From Syncephalis fuscata (taxonomy: Eukaryota; Zoopagomycota; Zoopagomycetes; Zoopagales; Piptocephalidaceae), in the NCBI GenBank assembly GCA_025786725.1, contig JAHLTZ010000048.1, positions 62,001 through 126,000 on the forward strand: a DNA stretch of 64,000 nt. Direction: 5' to 3'. Positions 40,785-53,402 of the stretch are shown here, piece by piece. The translations under genes were made by a program, and so were the position numbers. The stretch's first letter is position 1. Every line of letters begins with the position of its first letter. The notes under the pieces were generated by a model. The model worked only from the letters and a program-made list of their open reading frames with translations. It searched no databases and was not told the origin of the DNA.

Positions 40785-43700
40785 ATGCTTAACCCGAAAA
40801 AAACCGGCTTTACCGTCATGAGTGATCGGAACAGTCTTGTTGGCACAGCTGCGCAACGACTGTCGTCTGCATTGTCTTCATCGTCTTCACCATCGTCAAT
40901 ATCGTCTTCACCGGTTGTATCCACATCATCAACACCGTCCTCGCCCATTACTGGTTTTAGTGGTGATACGGGCAATACAAAAGTATCCAATCGGCATCGT
41001 CCGCCATGCTTTTGGGCCTTACTTTCCAATTGCGACCTAAAATTTGTATACGTGTCTCAGAGTATCAAACTTGATTGTGATAAAACAGAATTGATCAATC
41101 CGTCTTCTACATTGGATACCAATTCAACAATGATTGACTCAAATGGCGATCACGTAATGACTGATACTTGTTCCATTGCAGCCAATGGTGCAGTTTCACT
41201 AACAACTGCTGCAATAACACCCACAGCCACAATAGCAAGTAGTGATAGTAATGGTAATGCTGGTGGTAATAGTGAGAAAAAGCTACATATCAACACACAG
41301 CATAGTCACGCACATATAACAGGTGATGTATATAGTGGATCAAACACAGATATGGCCATAGAACAAAACTATCAGTGGCTAGTGGATACATCCTTTTTTG
41401 AACATATCCATCTAGAGGAGGTAGCAGCTGCACGCGCTGACCTTGGTCATTTTGTTGCTCAAAAAACACTGTATGGCTCAATCACTCGGTAGGTAGAATA
41501 TAAATATTTATTTGTAATAGTTGATAGTTGCTTACAAAGCAACACGCTACTAGTTGTCGCTTCCGCATGCCAAAAACCGCAAATACCAAAGGTCTAGCTG
41601 CATCGGTAGCGGCCGAACAGCCACGCGATAGACGTTTAACGCCACTGACTACACCCACTGCTGCTCATGCTACAGGCTATTTTGATCAGCCGGTAGCACA
41701 GAACAGCTGGAATAGTGCACAAAACAGATTGACCCCATCCACTTTGCCGCCACTGTCATTCGAGCCTCGTTCGGTCGATCAGCAACAGGTTATTAAAAGT
41801 GGCGAAGAACAGGATTATATTGTTATGGATGTGACAATGAACGTTGTGTGTGACACATTGGCATTAGCATTTTTTCATGTGGTCGATGACAGCAATGGTA
41901 AGAACTGCTGTGATACTGTCCTCACTGCAAAAGTAAGTTGCAATGCATTGATAATAAACATAGTAGTAATTATCTATTTAATTATTAAATGGTGTAGGAC
42001 ATTGAGTTTCTACACACTCGGCTTAATGGATTATCGCCTCCTATTACACCCATCGAGTCTCGTATTATTTCGGGCACGTCATGTGCAGCACCCATTAGTA
42101 CTCGTGTATTACAAATTCAATCAGCTACCACAGGTCAAGTACTATTCCTATATCCACCAGACAATCTACGACGACTAGCTTCAGGTACCGAGCTGCCATC
42201 GGCCAATATAAACGATTGGTGTAGTCGCCTATTCTATCCAAGCGATTATCGTAATCTACATGATAAAGCAATGGCTGCGGCACAAGATAGCTTTGGCAAA
42301 GGCCATATGGCATGCCGGCACGTTTGTTCCCGTCTACGTTTTGATACAGTTCATGGCACACGTGTTGCTGAGTGTGTGGCCACTCGTTGGGGTAGTCTTA
42401 TATTCAAATGTACTCAGCTTATTGGCAGTGAGGCTGAAATTGCGCGCCGTGACGATTTAGGCGGTGGTGTTGGTGAAACAAGGCTGTTACGCCTGTAGGA
42501 CCATTTGCTACGACACAGCAATCATCTTCGTCGGCGTCGTTTGTTCCAGCCAACGAGCCTAATCGATCAGATTTATCGCTGCCGCTTCCAAAGCCTAGAG
42601 AGGATGTAAAAAATCTGATATCTTGTTCTACAGAAGGCAGTGTTATGACGCGTTGCCAGTCAGTGCCAGACTTTATGGCACATAGAACAACAGAAGCCAC
42701 ACTGATTCGGCCATCGCTTTCACGCATGGCTACTACAACAGCGGTTACTTTATGGCCAAATATGACAGCTGCACCATTGCATTCTATGTCAACGTCCAAT
42801 GCTCTGCCTCTTTTACCACAGAGCCAGCCTTCAAACCAATTGCCTACAGCCTCACTTATTCATTCAGGCAATCTAATATCATCAATGGAGCAGCAAAGTC
42901 TACCTTTAGATCATATGACCTACAATGCACCGCCCTATACGCCAACAGGTAATATACAGCTACCTTACTACCAACATGGCATTGAGGCGAATGATCCGAT
43001 GATGTGGTCAGAAGAGCTAAGGACGGGTCACGGATTAGGCCCGTCGGCTTCAACACCAACGGCAGTTACATTTGCGCAAAATGCTGCACATACTGGCAAT
43101 CATAACGTATCATTCCCCATCCCCATACGACAACGTGAACTGCCTAGTCATGGTAGCTATCATAGCGGTAATAGTAGTGGCGGTGGCAGCAATAATAGTA
43201 TAGAAAGTAAGCAATGTGAACAGTGTGGTACTATGCGTAGTCCAGAATGGCGCCGTGGTCCAAGCGGTCATAAAACGTAAGCATCATTATTAATAGAAGT
43301 ATTAATACTAATGTATATATTGATTAATAATTATTGACGTGTTTATGTTTATTAATACGCAAATTTAATAGTTTATGCAATGCTTGTGGCCTTCGATACT
43401 CTCGATCTTTGGCACGTGCTGGCAAATCAGTACAAAGTCAGCGTAATTTGGGATTAGCGGCCCATTCATCGGCTCAGCGTCCACTTGATTCGTCTTCTAT
43501 TGAGGCACGAGGCTTGCACCACCATGCCGATGGCCACGGTTCAGTCATTTTACCAGCAGCGCCATCATTCTTGCCTTCTTTCTCTACACCTGCAACGCCT
43601 ACTGCATCAACACTGCCAACAACATGCTCCACGCTATCACAGTCCATTACGGCTAGATCTATACCGATGGACGCTAGTTACGACAATAGTCATGCTATAG

Positions 43701-43990
43701 CTATGCATTCTATAGCACAGCTTCCATCGCATCTCTATCGTCATCACCAGCAACAACAACAGCTCCAACATCACCCATCGTCTGCCTATCATGCTAATCA
43801 CTCATTAGCCGCTCATTCGGACTGGTCCCGAGCTACACATCCGCACTACGGTCCAACACCAGCGGATCATTCAAACTTGCAAGTAATGAACCAAGAAACT
43901 TCATCGCCGGGATATAATACCGGCAATACCATGACATCACACCATTCTATGATGTCTAATTCTAATGGCCACAGCGCGCATGGTGTATAA
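40785..43990 (+). CDS. PAS/GATA zinc-finger transcription factor (white-collar-like), one apparent frameshift
   Basis: Four exons (40785-41488, 41554-41932, 41998-43276, 43372-43990). With one base restored they give 993 codons. The N-terminus is Ser-rich. A PAS-like region follows: CFWALLSNCDLKFVYVS, then SFFEHIHLEEVAAARADLGH and KTLYGSITRCRFRMPK across intron 1, then MACRHVCSRLRFDTVHGTR. A single type IV GATA finger, CEQCGTMRSPEWRRGPSGHK then LCNACGLRYSRS, is split by intron 3. This architecture fits fungal white-collar-type regulators, though no flavin-binding LOV core is evident. The frame ends early at 42496-42498 unless one A is added near 42476-42482 (ACAAGG), after which AVTPVGPFATTQQ continues to the finger. 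The tail is Gln/His/Ser-rich. Confidence 0.88.
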
Positions 43991-44450
43991 TCAGTGTAAA
44001 ATGGTAATGACAGGATATTTAAAATCTTTATTTACATCAATTCTATTTAAGCTGGCTTCTTTTTTTTATACATCCACTTGAATATTAATTGATGGCTATT
44101 CTGCAATTGTCATTATTTCAGTAGTTTTTTCTTTTTTGGTCCATCTTTACGGGATGATGCTCCACTATGCATCGTTTGTGATTTGAGATGGCGTTTTCTT
44201 GCTATCTTTATATCTTTTCGTTTAAAACAATTATTATTATGTAAGCAAGTCAATTTCATATATTGACCATCATTTTTACTACATTTTTAACATGACCACA
44301 CTAACTACTATCACTGAATTATTGCACTATTTGTTCTTTTTATAATAGGCTATGGATGACACCTGTCTACCGTAACTATTATCTAATTAAGAGCAAACAT
44401 AACGTTGCCTTGCTATTTCTTTCTTTCCTCTCTTTCTCAATCTTTTAATA

Positions 44451-44490
<40 letters not shown>

Positions 44491-44791
44491 GGTGTGTCTG
44501 TTTATCGTCTTGGTGCCGTCTGCCTTTAGCTATTTTTTAACCATGACTAGTATATTATTCTATGTCAATCCTATTATTTCTAATGGTTTTATTTATATTG
44601 GCATTATATTACATGTTAATGACAAATTGGAACCATTTAGTAAACCAGCATTTTAATAATAATCTTATTTGAATTCGTATAAATATTAACGATATGTATT
44701 GATGTGTCTATGTTTAACGCTTTAAAACTTACGTTTCATAATTCAATGGCCATTGCTGTTCATTTGTTTCTTTAGTGCCCAATACGCTACA
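43991..44791. other. Intergenic region GATA factor to BTN1
   Basis: Contains a (TCTG)n/(TC)n simple repeat at about 44451-44490 and T-rich tracts. No gene seen. Confidence 0.55.
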
Positions 44792-46803
44792 ATGTCACCC
44801 ATTACTTCCAATCAACCAGTTCATAACAATTATGAAAGACTTGTTGAACCTGAGGCTGGTAGGTACTTTTACAGGTACTTGTAATCTTGTTAACTGTAGC
44901 CTCAAATGACGTTAATAGAAAGATTCAGCTTCAATAACCGAATTGCTTTCTTTGTAGCCGGTAAGCTTTAAATGAATTTAAATAAACATCCAACAGCAAC
45001 TATCGTTGTGGTTGTTATTACTATTGCCATTGTTGTTAATACTATTACTAACGCTAAATAGGCTGGTAGGTTATATTAAATAGTTGTACAACAGCTTACA
45101 TTCTCATTAGTATGAATAATCTGGCTTATGTGGTCATTCTTTCAGCTGCTTTGGATATTGTTGGTCCTAATGTACCAAAGGTAAATTTTTTATTCTTGTG
45201 ACTGCACTCTACTCATATCATTTGCATTAGGGAGCCGTATTACTAGCCAATATACTTCCATCGTTATTTGTTAAATTAACTATGCCGTATATCATTCATG
45301 CAATCCCTTACAAGTACGTTTATTGCTTTACTGATTGTACAACCTATTAATTAAAAGTTATACAGTATACGTATTCTTAGCTGCACATTATTGTCACTAG
45401 TCGCGATGCAGGTAGCTTTATATACATAATAGATTGGTAGCATTAGTAATATATATATATATATAATGATTAGACAATTGCTTGGAGTGGATCCATTGCT
45501 ATGAGTATGACAGGCATTATTATTGCATCAGCCAGTTCTGGCCTTGGTGAAATGAGCTGGCTTATGCTTACTTCGCTGTATCATCCACTTTCCGTATCTG
45601 CTTGTAGGAATATATGATAATTGAGTATTTATTATTAATAATATATACTAATGTGTTACTTTATTTACAGTTGCGTCAGGCACTGGTGCGGCAGGCGTAC
45701 TTGGTGCTGTCTCTTTTCTAGCTATGACAAGTTGGTTTGGCTGGTCAATGAGAGCTAGCTTGATGATTTTATCGGTAAGTCTGGCACGAGCTTGCTAGCT
45801 ACATTTTAGTAATAATACGACTATAGAGTCTACCTTTAAGTATGGCCGTTGCTTATTTTGTCATTCTTGGTCCACCTCTTAGTGCTATTAGTGCACAAGC
45901 AGATGAGGAAGTTAGTAAGTAGCCATTTAAACAATACTAATAATGAATGCGAATTGACAGCGATTTATACGGCTTATAGACACACATAACAATGAAAACA
46001 ATTACCAAGAGACAGCTACGGATGAAAACTACAAGTTACCGACAGAGATGAATCTATGTGAAAAGTTGCTATTGGCACGCTCATTGTTAGTTCCATATAT
46101 GTTGCCATTATTCTTTGTTTATTGGGCGTAAGTCTAAACATACAGTAGCCAAATATTACTTTGCAATTTATCAATCAAAAATAGTTAATCATTAACCAAT
46201 TAGCGAATATACGATCAATCAAGGTGTTGCACCCACACTATTATTTCCACTTGAAAAAACACCATTTAGACAGTTACGTGATGTAAGTGAATAATTATTG
46301 ACAGATATCATGGATAGCAATAGTAATTTATACTGTTACAGCACTATGTTACTTATCAGGCACTCTATCAAGTGGGTGTATTCATTTCACGTAGCAGTGT
46401 ATCTATTGCGCCCATTCAACGTCTATGGGTTCCTAGCCTGTTGCAAGTCATGCTACTAGCACTACTTATTGCACAGTCACTCAATCCATGGCTTCCTAGT
46501 ATATGGATATTATTTGTACTAATTCTTGGCGAAGGATTACTTGGTGGTAAGTAATCGTTCAACTCGCATTACTTGCCAATTAGCCAGCCATTAATAATGA
46601 CAATACTAGGCGCAACCTATGTTAATTGTTACTATCAAATTACCAAAAATGTACCATCTGTTTATCGTGAATTTTCACTTGGTTCGGTAGGTGCAGCCGA
46701 CAGTTTAGGCATTGCCTCGGCCGGTCTCATCAGTCTCTGGCTTGAAGGTGCGCTTTGTCAATGGCAACAAGCACATGGCAGTGAACTGTGCACCAATGCA
46801 TAG
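44792..46803 (+). CDS. BTN1: Battenin / CLN3 homologue (BTN1)
   Basis: Multi-exon lysosomal/vacuolar membrane protein. From ATG 44792 the exons join in phase: an N-terminal [17 protein letters not shown], then [104 protein letters not shown] and [15 protein letters not shown]. These follow CLN3 order and spacing. About 420 residues with about 10 helices. Yeast Btn1 affects vacuolar pH and arginine uptake; human CLN3 is mutated in Batten disease. A four-base micro-exon, GCTG at 45062-45065, is needed to keep frame across the conserved G-C-NN segment. No frameshift is seen here. The stop is TAG at 46801-46803. Confidence 0.94.
45062..45065 (+). other. BTN1: Four-base micro-exon in BTN1
   Basis: The flanking introns are 44961-45061 and 45066-45110, with GTAAGC and GTAGGT donors and ATAG and TTAG acceptors. 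Reading GCCG + GCTG + TATGAATAAT gives AGCMNNL, as expected for CLN3. Skipping the four bases gives a stop at once. Confidence 0.65.
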
Positions 46804-47320
46804 TCTGTATCTGTAAATACTTTCTATTAATACAAATTCAATTAATAAATAGTAATAAATAGTAATAATAAACAATAAATAATGTAATTAAACTGGATAA
46901 AAGACGTATTTATTTATCATAATTGGCTTGTGTTCGATTAAGAATGTAAAGCAGAAACTACGCATTCACTCGATTGTAGCGTTAAGAATACCGCTACTTG
47001 GCTTCATACCGGGTAATGATGCGCAGTTTCATTCATTCATGATGAAAGAAAACTTGACAGCATGATAAGGAAAGAGAGGGTGGTGACGAGATGGTGACGA
47101 TGATGACGATGGAAGGCCGGTCTTCTACTTGTCGCGGAGCGCTTGCAATCTTCAATTCTTTCAAGAAAAAATATAAGAAGCAACAATCATTCTGACGATT
47201 GTTCATCCCGTGCCTAATCTTGCCCGCTAACTGACCTCACCAACAGTACATCATCCAAATCATCCACCGTGCAAGCGCGCCTTGCAAAAAAAGTTGAGTT
47301 ATTTCGAAATAGTTGGTGAA
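46804..47320. other. Convergent 3' intergenic region, no gene seen
   Basis: Lies between the 3' ends of BTN1 and casein kinase 1, with AATAAA words near 46843-46880. Confidence 0.6.
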
Positions 47321-48700
47321 TTAACCACGATACATGCCGTAATGGCCACCATCAGCGCCACCACTAGTATCCTTTTGGCGCGTGAGGATTGATTTGTAGC
47401 CTGGAGCTGGTGAAGCACCACGATGAGCCGTTCTATGCGCACCGGCGGCAGGCATACGTGATGGATTCATGCCATAATCGCCGCCAGCTTGGCCTGGAGC
47501 CATTTCATCAGCGGCAAGTACCTTGCGACGACTAGACACAGGATTAGCTGCAGCCATACCAGCACGTGGCTGTGGTACAAATGAGCTGCTAGATGGCATT
47601 TGGCGAGACGCCATACCAGCGCTGGGCTGCTTCAAAGCACGAGTTGACGAATGGCCTGAAGGTGGTACACCGCTTGCCGGCGCACCACGGATGTTACTCG
47701 GCATCATGCGACGGTCACGAGCATCGTGTTCATCACGATGGACACCCGGCTGAGCTGGTTGAGCTGCCTGTGGTGCTGGTGCCGGTTGTTGTCCCTGTGG
47801 CTTCTGGTCCTTGTCCAGCTTGAACATGGTCCAATCGAAGACGTAGTCGTATTGGAAGCCTTCACGAATAAACAGATCGCGGAATAGCTTACGCAGATAG
47901 CTGTAATCTGGCTTATCGTCGAAACGAAGACTACGTGTGTAGTTAAGATAGATGGCAAATTCGTTTGGATAGCCACGGCATAGTAATTCAGTAGGTGTAG
48001 TCATCTTCTTTTCCATAATACGGTCGTATTTCTGCTTCTTAGTGGCCGCCTTCAATCCTTGCCATGGCAAAGAACCGCGCAAAAAATACATAAAGACATA
48101 GCCTAACGATTCCATATCGTCACGACGGGACTGTTCGACACCAAGATGCGTATTGATGGATGCATAACGGGCTGTACCCGTCAAATTCTTATTTTCCCTG
48201 TATGGGATATGCAGATGAGTCTTTGGATCACGGTATTTCTTCGCCAAACCAAAGTCAATGATGTTCACCTGGTTGCCGCGCTTGCCAATGCCCATTAAAA
48301 AGTTGTCTGGCTTAATGTCTCTGTGAATAAAGTTCTTTGAGTGAGCATATTCGACACGAGAGATCATTTGATCGGCCAACAATAGAACAGTCTTAAGAGA
48401 GAACTTGCGGGAGCAAAAGTTGAACAAATCTTCCAAAGAAGGACCAAGCAAATCAATAACCATGGCATTGAAGTCGCATTCAACGCCATAATAGCGAACA
48501 AATGGAATGCCTACACCACCGGCCAATGTCTTGTACACTTTGGCCTCATACTCGAGCTGTGGATGACGTGCCTTGGTTGACTCTAGTTTGACGGCTACCT
48601 CTTCGCCGCTAACAATGTTGGTACCGAGATAGATGTCACCAAACGACCCAGAGCCGATTTTACGGCCAATTCGGTACTTGCCACCAACACGTAGATCCAT
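47321..48700 (-). CDS. Casein kinase 1 delta/epsilon type (Hrr25-like)
   Basis: Single exon, 459 residues. The kinase domain covers about residues 9-280: glycine loop GSGSFG (16-21), VAVKLE with Lys38, HRDIKPDN with catalytic Asp128, [10 protein letters not shown] (149-158) and the CK1-specific [12 protein letters not shown] in place of the usual APE region. The 170-residue tail is rich in Pro/Gln/Ala/Ser. Family members control ribosome assembly, vesicle transport, DNA repair and clock functions. Tail autophosphorylation commonly restrains activity. Codon use is more GC-rich than in neighbours, consistent with high expression. Frame intact and intronless. The tail does not end in Cys-Cys, so the plasma-membrane Yck type is unlikely. 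Confidence 0.97.
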   Translation of the reverse strand: MDLRVGGKYRIGRKIGSGSFGDIYLGTNIVSGEEVAVKLESTKARHPQLEYEAKVYKTLAGGVGIPFVRYYGVECDFNAMVIDLLGPSLEDLFNFCSRKFSLKTVLLLADQMISRVEYAHSKNFIHRDIKPDNFLMGIGKRGNQVNIIDFGLAKKYRDPKTHLHIPYRENKNLTGTARYASINTHLGVEQSRRDDMESLGYVFMYFLRGSLPWQGLKAATKKQKYDRIMEKKMTTPTELLCRGYPNEFAIYLNYTRSLRFDDKPDYSYLRKLFRDLFIREGFQYDYVFDWTMFKLDKDQKPQGQQPAPAPQAAQPAQPGVHRDEHDARDRRMMPSNIRGAPASGVPPSGHSSTRALKQPSAGMASRQMPSSSSFVPQPRAGMAAANPVSSRRKVLAADEMAPGQAGGDYGMNPSRMPAAGAHRTAHRGASPAPGYKSILTRQKDTSGGADGGHYGMYRG

Positions 48701-50373
48701 ATTGACTTATTGATTGCACCTGTTGTTGTTGCTATTGATGCGATTGATGTTATGCTAAAGCTTTTAGAAACAGAAATAAAACACAATATGTGACAATTAG
48801 TATATATGTATTAAAAGCTGCACACCACAGCCAAATTGACTGATATCCAAAACAGTGCTGCAGATGGAATATATGCACGCTCAACCGGCAAAACCATTTA
48901 AGTAGACTTTGCAGCAATGCCAATCACTCTACCACTGAGATTAATAGCATACACTCGTCTATAGCCGTGCCATTCACTGATGCTCACCCAAGTCTAACTA
49001 GATATATGCGAATATACGTGTATGCGTATATGCTTATATATATATCTTAATAACGGTAGTGCAGCTATTAATTAAACAATAAACTAGTAGTAAATGTTTA
49101 AAAGAAGGCTGTTGCACGGCACGAAGCGTCAAAGAACGAAAAACTAAAAGGACTAGCGTTGGTTAACAAAGCTGAGAACCAGAAAAACACAAAGGGATTT
49201 AGATAGGTTAGATAGATTGATGGAGAAAGTGATGATGAAAGAAGTAAAGAAGAAAACCAAAGGTGTGTGTGTGCCAAAGTTGTTGCCGCGCAAGGAGAGA
49301 GAGAAAGAAGGAAAGCGTGGTGTGTATCAAAATTGGGGAAGTATTATAATTACAAGTATTACTGTTATAAAGACTACTAATGGTAATGTGTATGTGTGTG
49401 AGTATTAACAATTATGTCCAATAATTAGTAAAGATGAGTTATCTTTAGTTACTGTAGTGGTATCAATGTATTATATCTATTGTTACTATTCATAATAGCA
49501 ACAATGATATCAATATCAGTAACAGTAGTAGCAGTAATGGTAGTTGTAACACTATAGCTATAATTGATATAATGGCTGTATGGGTAAAGAAAGGAAATAT
49601 CAAGGTGTGGTGTGTGAGATTTGACAAGAAAAGATCGCCGAAATAGTAAAAAATAAAAGACACCAAAGGTGCATGTTATACACACGTACACACGTACACA
49701 CACACAATAACCAATGAACGAATCCATCAACCAACAAACCAAGTATATACACGAGGCATATAAAAGTATGATGTGTGTGTGTGGATTTCAAGCCCACGTG
49801 AGTTACAAGAATGCATGTAACTGTTAAGACGTGACAAACAATAAGTAAGGGGCTTTAGCCAAATGCCATACACATAAAGGAGAATCAAGGCAACTTTGAT
49901 ATGTGGATCCACTTGTCTGTGGCCAAGAATATATACAATCCATACCACATATACACACACGCGCCACAAGCTATGTTATGATTAAATAGAATAATAACAA
50001 TAATACATAATACATAATAGCAACAGTTGCAGTAGTAACAGTTGTCATAATAGATGTAATATTTATGTTGATAATAGTCGTTATCGTGATAATAGCCTGA
50101 CATGGCATACAGTCCCCACGCTTTACAATCAATCGTCCGTGTACCGCTTGGCTATATAGACACGGATATGTGCTACTTAGGACTTTGTTCAAGGCTTCGT
50201 TGCCATCATAGTATGCGTATAGGCGAGAAACAAGTCATGGCTTCAAATAATAAGAAGAGTAAGAATATACACCAAGATATTCTTATTCGACACGCTGAAC
50301 TAAAACACGCTGTTATAGTTACTTACCTTAATACTACACTATAGTAGTATTAGTAGTGTTTGTAATAATGTTT

Positions 50374-50434
<61 letters not shown>

Positions 50435-51096
50435 CAATTTAGTTGAGAATGTAATGAAAGCAATTGAAAACGATACTAAGATGGCCGAGATGAAGGGAAA
50501 AGGAGTTAAAAGAGCATGAGAAAGCTGATGAATTTGTGTGGGTGGTTGTGTGGTATAACAATTATAATAAAAAGTGAGGAATAATGTGTGTGTGTGTGTG
50601 GTGACAATAGGCCAGTTGGCAGATTAGGAAAAGTACGAATGGACCCATCTAATTCTGTAGCATTTTCAATAACAGAAAGGAAAGTAGCAACAAAGCTAAA
50701 CAAGTTAGAATGGTAACTAGAATGACGTATAGTTTGTTGGTAGGCGGTTGCTATAGAATGCTTGTAATAATCAACAATTGATTTGAAAATCAATAAATTA
50801 TTTAATAAAACTATTAATTATTAATTACTTGAAAAATATTAAACAATTAATTAGTTGGCTAAGTTTATTGTCAAGTTGAATTCAAATAAACAGGCCTACT
50901 TGGAAATCAAAAAGTACCGTAACCTATACGGCAACAGTCACCGTATAGTGTATCTATAGATTTATCTGTAGCAATAGTAATTATTGTCTATTGAATACTA
51001 TTCATTATAATACTGATTTAATTTAATATCTTTATTGTGTTACAACTAGATCCAATACATTTTGGATCGTTAATTACTGACTGGCTGAATATAGGC
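48701..51096. other. 2.4-kb low-complexity intergenic region
   Basis: Upstream of CK1 (minus) and 3' of the next minus-strand gene. Simple sequence dominates: TA-rich at 49020-49050, GT/CA-rich tracts near 49680-49710 and 50585-50600, ATA/GTT-rich patches at 49970-50080 and a long (GTA)n. Open frames here follow those repeats and show no protein character. Confidence 0.5.
50374..50434. repeat. (GTA)n microsatellite, about 20 units
   Basis: About 61 bp of uninterrupted GTA repeat, the longest perfect simple repeat in the window. Confidence 0.95.
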
Positions 51097-51852
51097 TTAT
51101 AAATAAAAGAACCAGTCCATTCTTTCAACTTCAACTTCGCTTAGTGAAGTGCGGACAATAGTCCAGCACCATCCAATAGGAATCTGCGGTAGATTTTGAA
51201 CTGATCCTAATCGTGCACGTAGCTCGGGACTGACATAGAAAGCACGCGGATAGTTAGCTTTTAACATACGTTGAGCCGATACTAGTCGAGCTAATGACGG
51301 AAACCGAATCACTCGAACATTAGCATGGATTTCATTACACTGATAGAGTGGCGGTGGTTGAACATCGCTTGCATCGGCCACCTCAAACTCTTTCGAGTCT
51401 TTATTCTCGGCCATCTCTTCGTGTAACGACGATGGTATAGGTGCACGGGGCAGTGCTGCAGAGAATGATCCATTAGGTGAGTTGGCTTGGAGCTAGGCGG
51501 CGATCGTACAAGTTCCTCAGGCAATACGGTACCGCCACGCGTAAGTGCGCGGATCGTCGTATCAAATTCGCGAATATGATGGGCAAGAATACGCTTTTGG
51601 TTGCGTACTAAGCACAATGTTGGATGATGCAGCGGAACCCGTTTTACAGAACTCACTACACCCTCTGCCTTGTCAAGGGATATCATAAGCTCAGTACGCA
51701 GGAAATCGGCCAACTATAAAACAAACCATTAATAAGGTTGAATAAATCGATTGTCACATAGTATTTATACTTACGTCAGTCATAGCCATGCGATTAGTGC
51801 CAATAACTGGCGTGCTAGCCTTGTCAAATGGCATTCCTCCAATACTAGACAT
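51097..51852 (-). CDS. Unrecognised conserved-looking protein, one apparent frameshift
   Basis: Start ATG at 51852 (MSSIGGMPFDKASTPVIGTN). Exon 1 is 51852-51775, intron donor GTAAGT, and exon 2 starts at 51713 with LADFLRTELMISLDKAEG. The two join in phase. The N-terminal half is helical and rich in charged residues (VRNQKRILAHHIREFDTTIR). The C-terminal half has RFPSLARLVSAQRMLKANYP and GWCWTIVRTSLSEVEVERMD. Between them the frame breaks near 51491-51496. Adding one base at CCTAGCTCC joins RSPP to LQANSPNGSFSAALPRAP and gives 231 residues in total. No signal peptide or membrane segment. I cannot assign a family. Confidence 0.65.
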
Positions 51853-52468
51853 GATGAGCAGTAGTTGCTGGTCTTTAGTATGAAATTACAAGCAACGACA
51901 ACAGTTAGTGGCAGCAAATAAAACAAAATATACGCTTCAACACTGAAATATACGCAGTAGACTGGCCACTGCTAACGAATAAAGCTCAAAGGCAATACAG
52001 TCGACCGTAGAAAGAATTAATATTATTCAAGAACACGGGAAGAAAAGGCATGGGATGTGTGTATTTGTAGTGAATAGTCGTAGGCATGGCGGTCAGTTTG
52101 GTTAATACTGTTTATTCATATGATTGGCCAAACGATAGTACAACCGAACAATGTTGATTCGTTATTGGATGGCGGAGTGCCCTGGCATCCAATTCTTGGA
52201 CCATCATAAAAGGAAAGTAAGATTTTAAATTAAAAATAACTCTGTCAGTATGTGAGAGTGGTTTGTTCTTGTTTCAAGTTTAAACAATGATTTGATTTCA
52301 AATATGCAGTTGCACCGAAATATTAATAGCAATGCTTTGTTCGATACAAGAAAGTGCCAAGATTCAAGGACGATAAACCAGTATTTAAATTGATAGAGAC
52401 GAGCAATAGTGGCGACAGTAGTAATAATGAATTTATTTAGATTTAATTATCGAGGTAATAATGCTCGA
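51853..52468. promoter_or_regulatory. Upstream region of the unrecognised minus-strand gene, with ATTGG boxes
   Basis: Contains GATTGGCCAA near 52121 and TTATTGGATG near 52162, inverse CCAAT-type words upstream of the ATG at 51852. The right end is the 3' region of the next minus-strand gene. No gene seen. Confidence 0.35.
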
Positions 52469-53402
52469 CTAGGCACTAAATGGCCAAGGTGAAGCTTCCC
52501 AGTAGACGGCAACTCCCATGAGTGCCAGTGCCAGCAATACGGTAATAACAAAACAGGTACGGAATTCTTTACGCTGCCTTGTCTGCCCAGCTAATCCACA
52601 AGCCAAAGCAGCTACTAACAATAGAACAACGCTAATACCGAAAAATATACCAAAATACATTAATCGCTGAATAGCTTCGGCGCGTGGATTCTGCGGATCA
52701 AAGCAGGTCGGATAGCCTGCTTCTTCATCTCTAACACAGAGTCCAAGGCACTAGAATACATGTTAATGGCGAAGGGAAATAAAGCATTGTTGATCTAATA
52801 CTTACTTGTTCAGAACTATCGCATTGCGATAGTACTTTCTTGCGCCAGCGACATGCCTGAGCGTCGTCGCAGTAGGCATCGGGCCCACAATTACCTAGGC
52901 CGTTAAGTGTTGCGCGTACAAGTCGGCCTGGTACCGCTTGTTGATAACGATCAACGATCAGTTGCATTTGGGCCGTTGATCCTGGTAACGGGCAACGTTG
53001 ACAAGCGGATCCAATATTTACAATAGGTCCGGTATAATAGTTGCCACTGGGCAATGGCAAGGCTCGGCAGCCAATGGTATCGGCAGGCTGGCATGTAAGA
53101 CCGGTCGATGCAAGATAGCACATAAGATTTGAGGGACAGGTAAGATTATTAGCACAAGGGATGACTACATTGCCATCGCCCGAACCGGCATTCGATTGAG
53201 AATTGGCCCCGATAGATAGGAAACATAAGATAGAAAATAGAGTTAAAAGCGTAGCCATAAAGTAGTTGACATTGTTTGTTGGTGCAGTTTTCGTTCGCGC
53301 TTTACGTAAAGATGGCTTGCGTATCGATGTGGCTAATAATCGATGGTTGGTTGGTTGAGCTGCTTGTTGCTTGTTTGCCGTTGAGTTAGCCATTATATTC
53401 AT
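52469..53402 (-). CDS. Unrecognised cysteine-rich membrane protein
   Basis: Two exons (53402-52806 and 52750-52469) join in phase to 292 residues. The N-terminus has about 45 hydrophilic basic residues before a hydrophobic segment (MATLLTLFSILCFLSIGA) that acts as signal anchor or internal signal; a downstream Met at that segment could be the true start. A luminal/extracellular region of about 150 residues has some 15 cysteines in CxxxxxCP and CxRCP spacings. Two C-terminal helices follow (FFGISVVLLLVAALACGLAG and FVITVLLALALMGVAVYW). It is likely a surface or endomembrane protein. I recognise no family. Frame intact. Confidence 0.75.

Noticed and set aside
49449-50192. Several overlapping Tyr/Val/Cys-rich minus-strand open frames
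   Set aside because: They overlap each other in several frames and follow GT/CA and ATA repeats; no conserved motif or intron chain.
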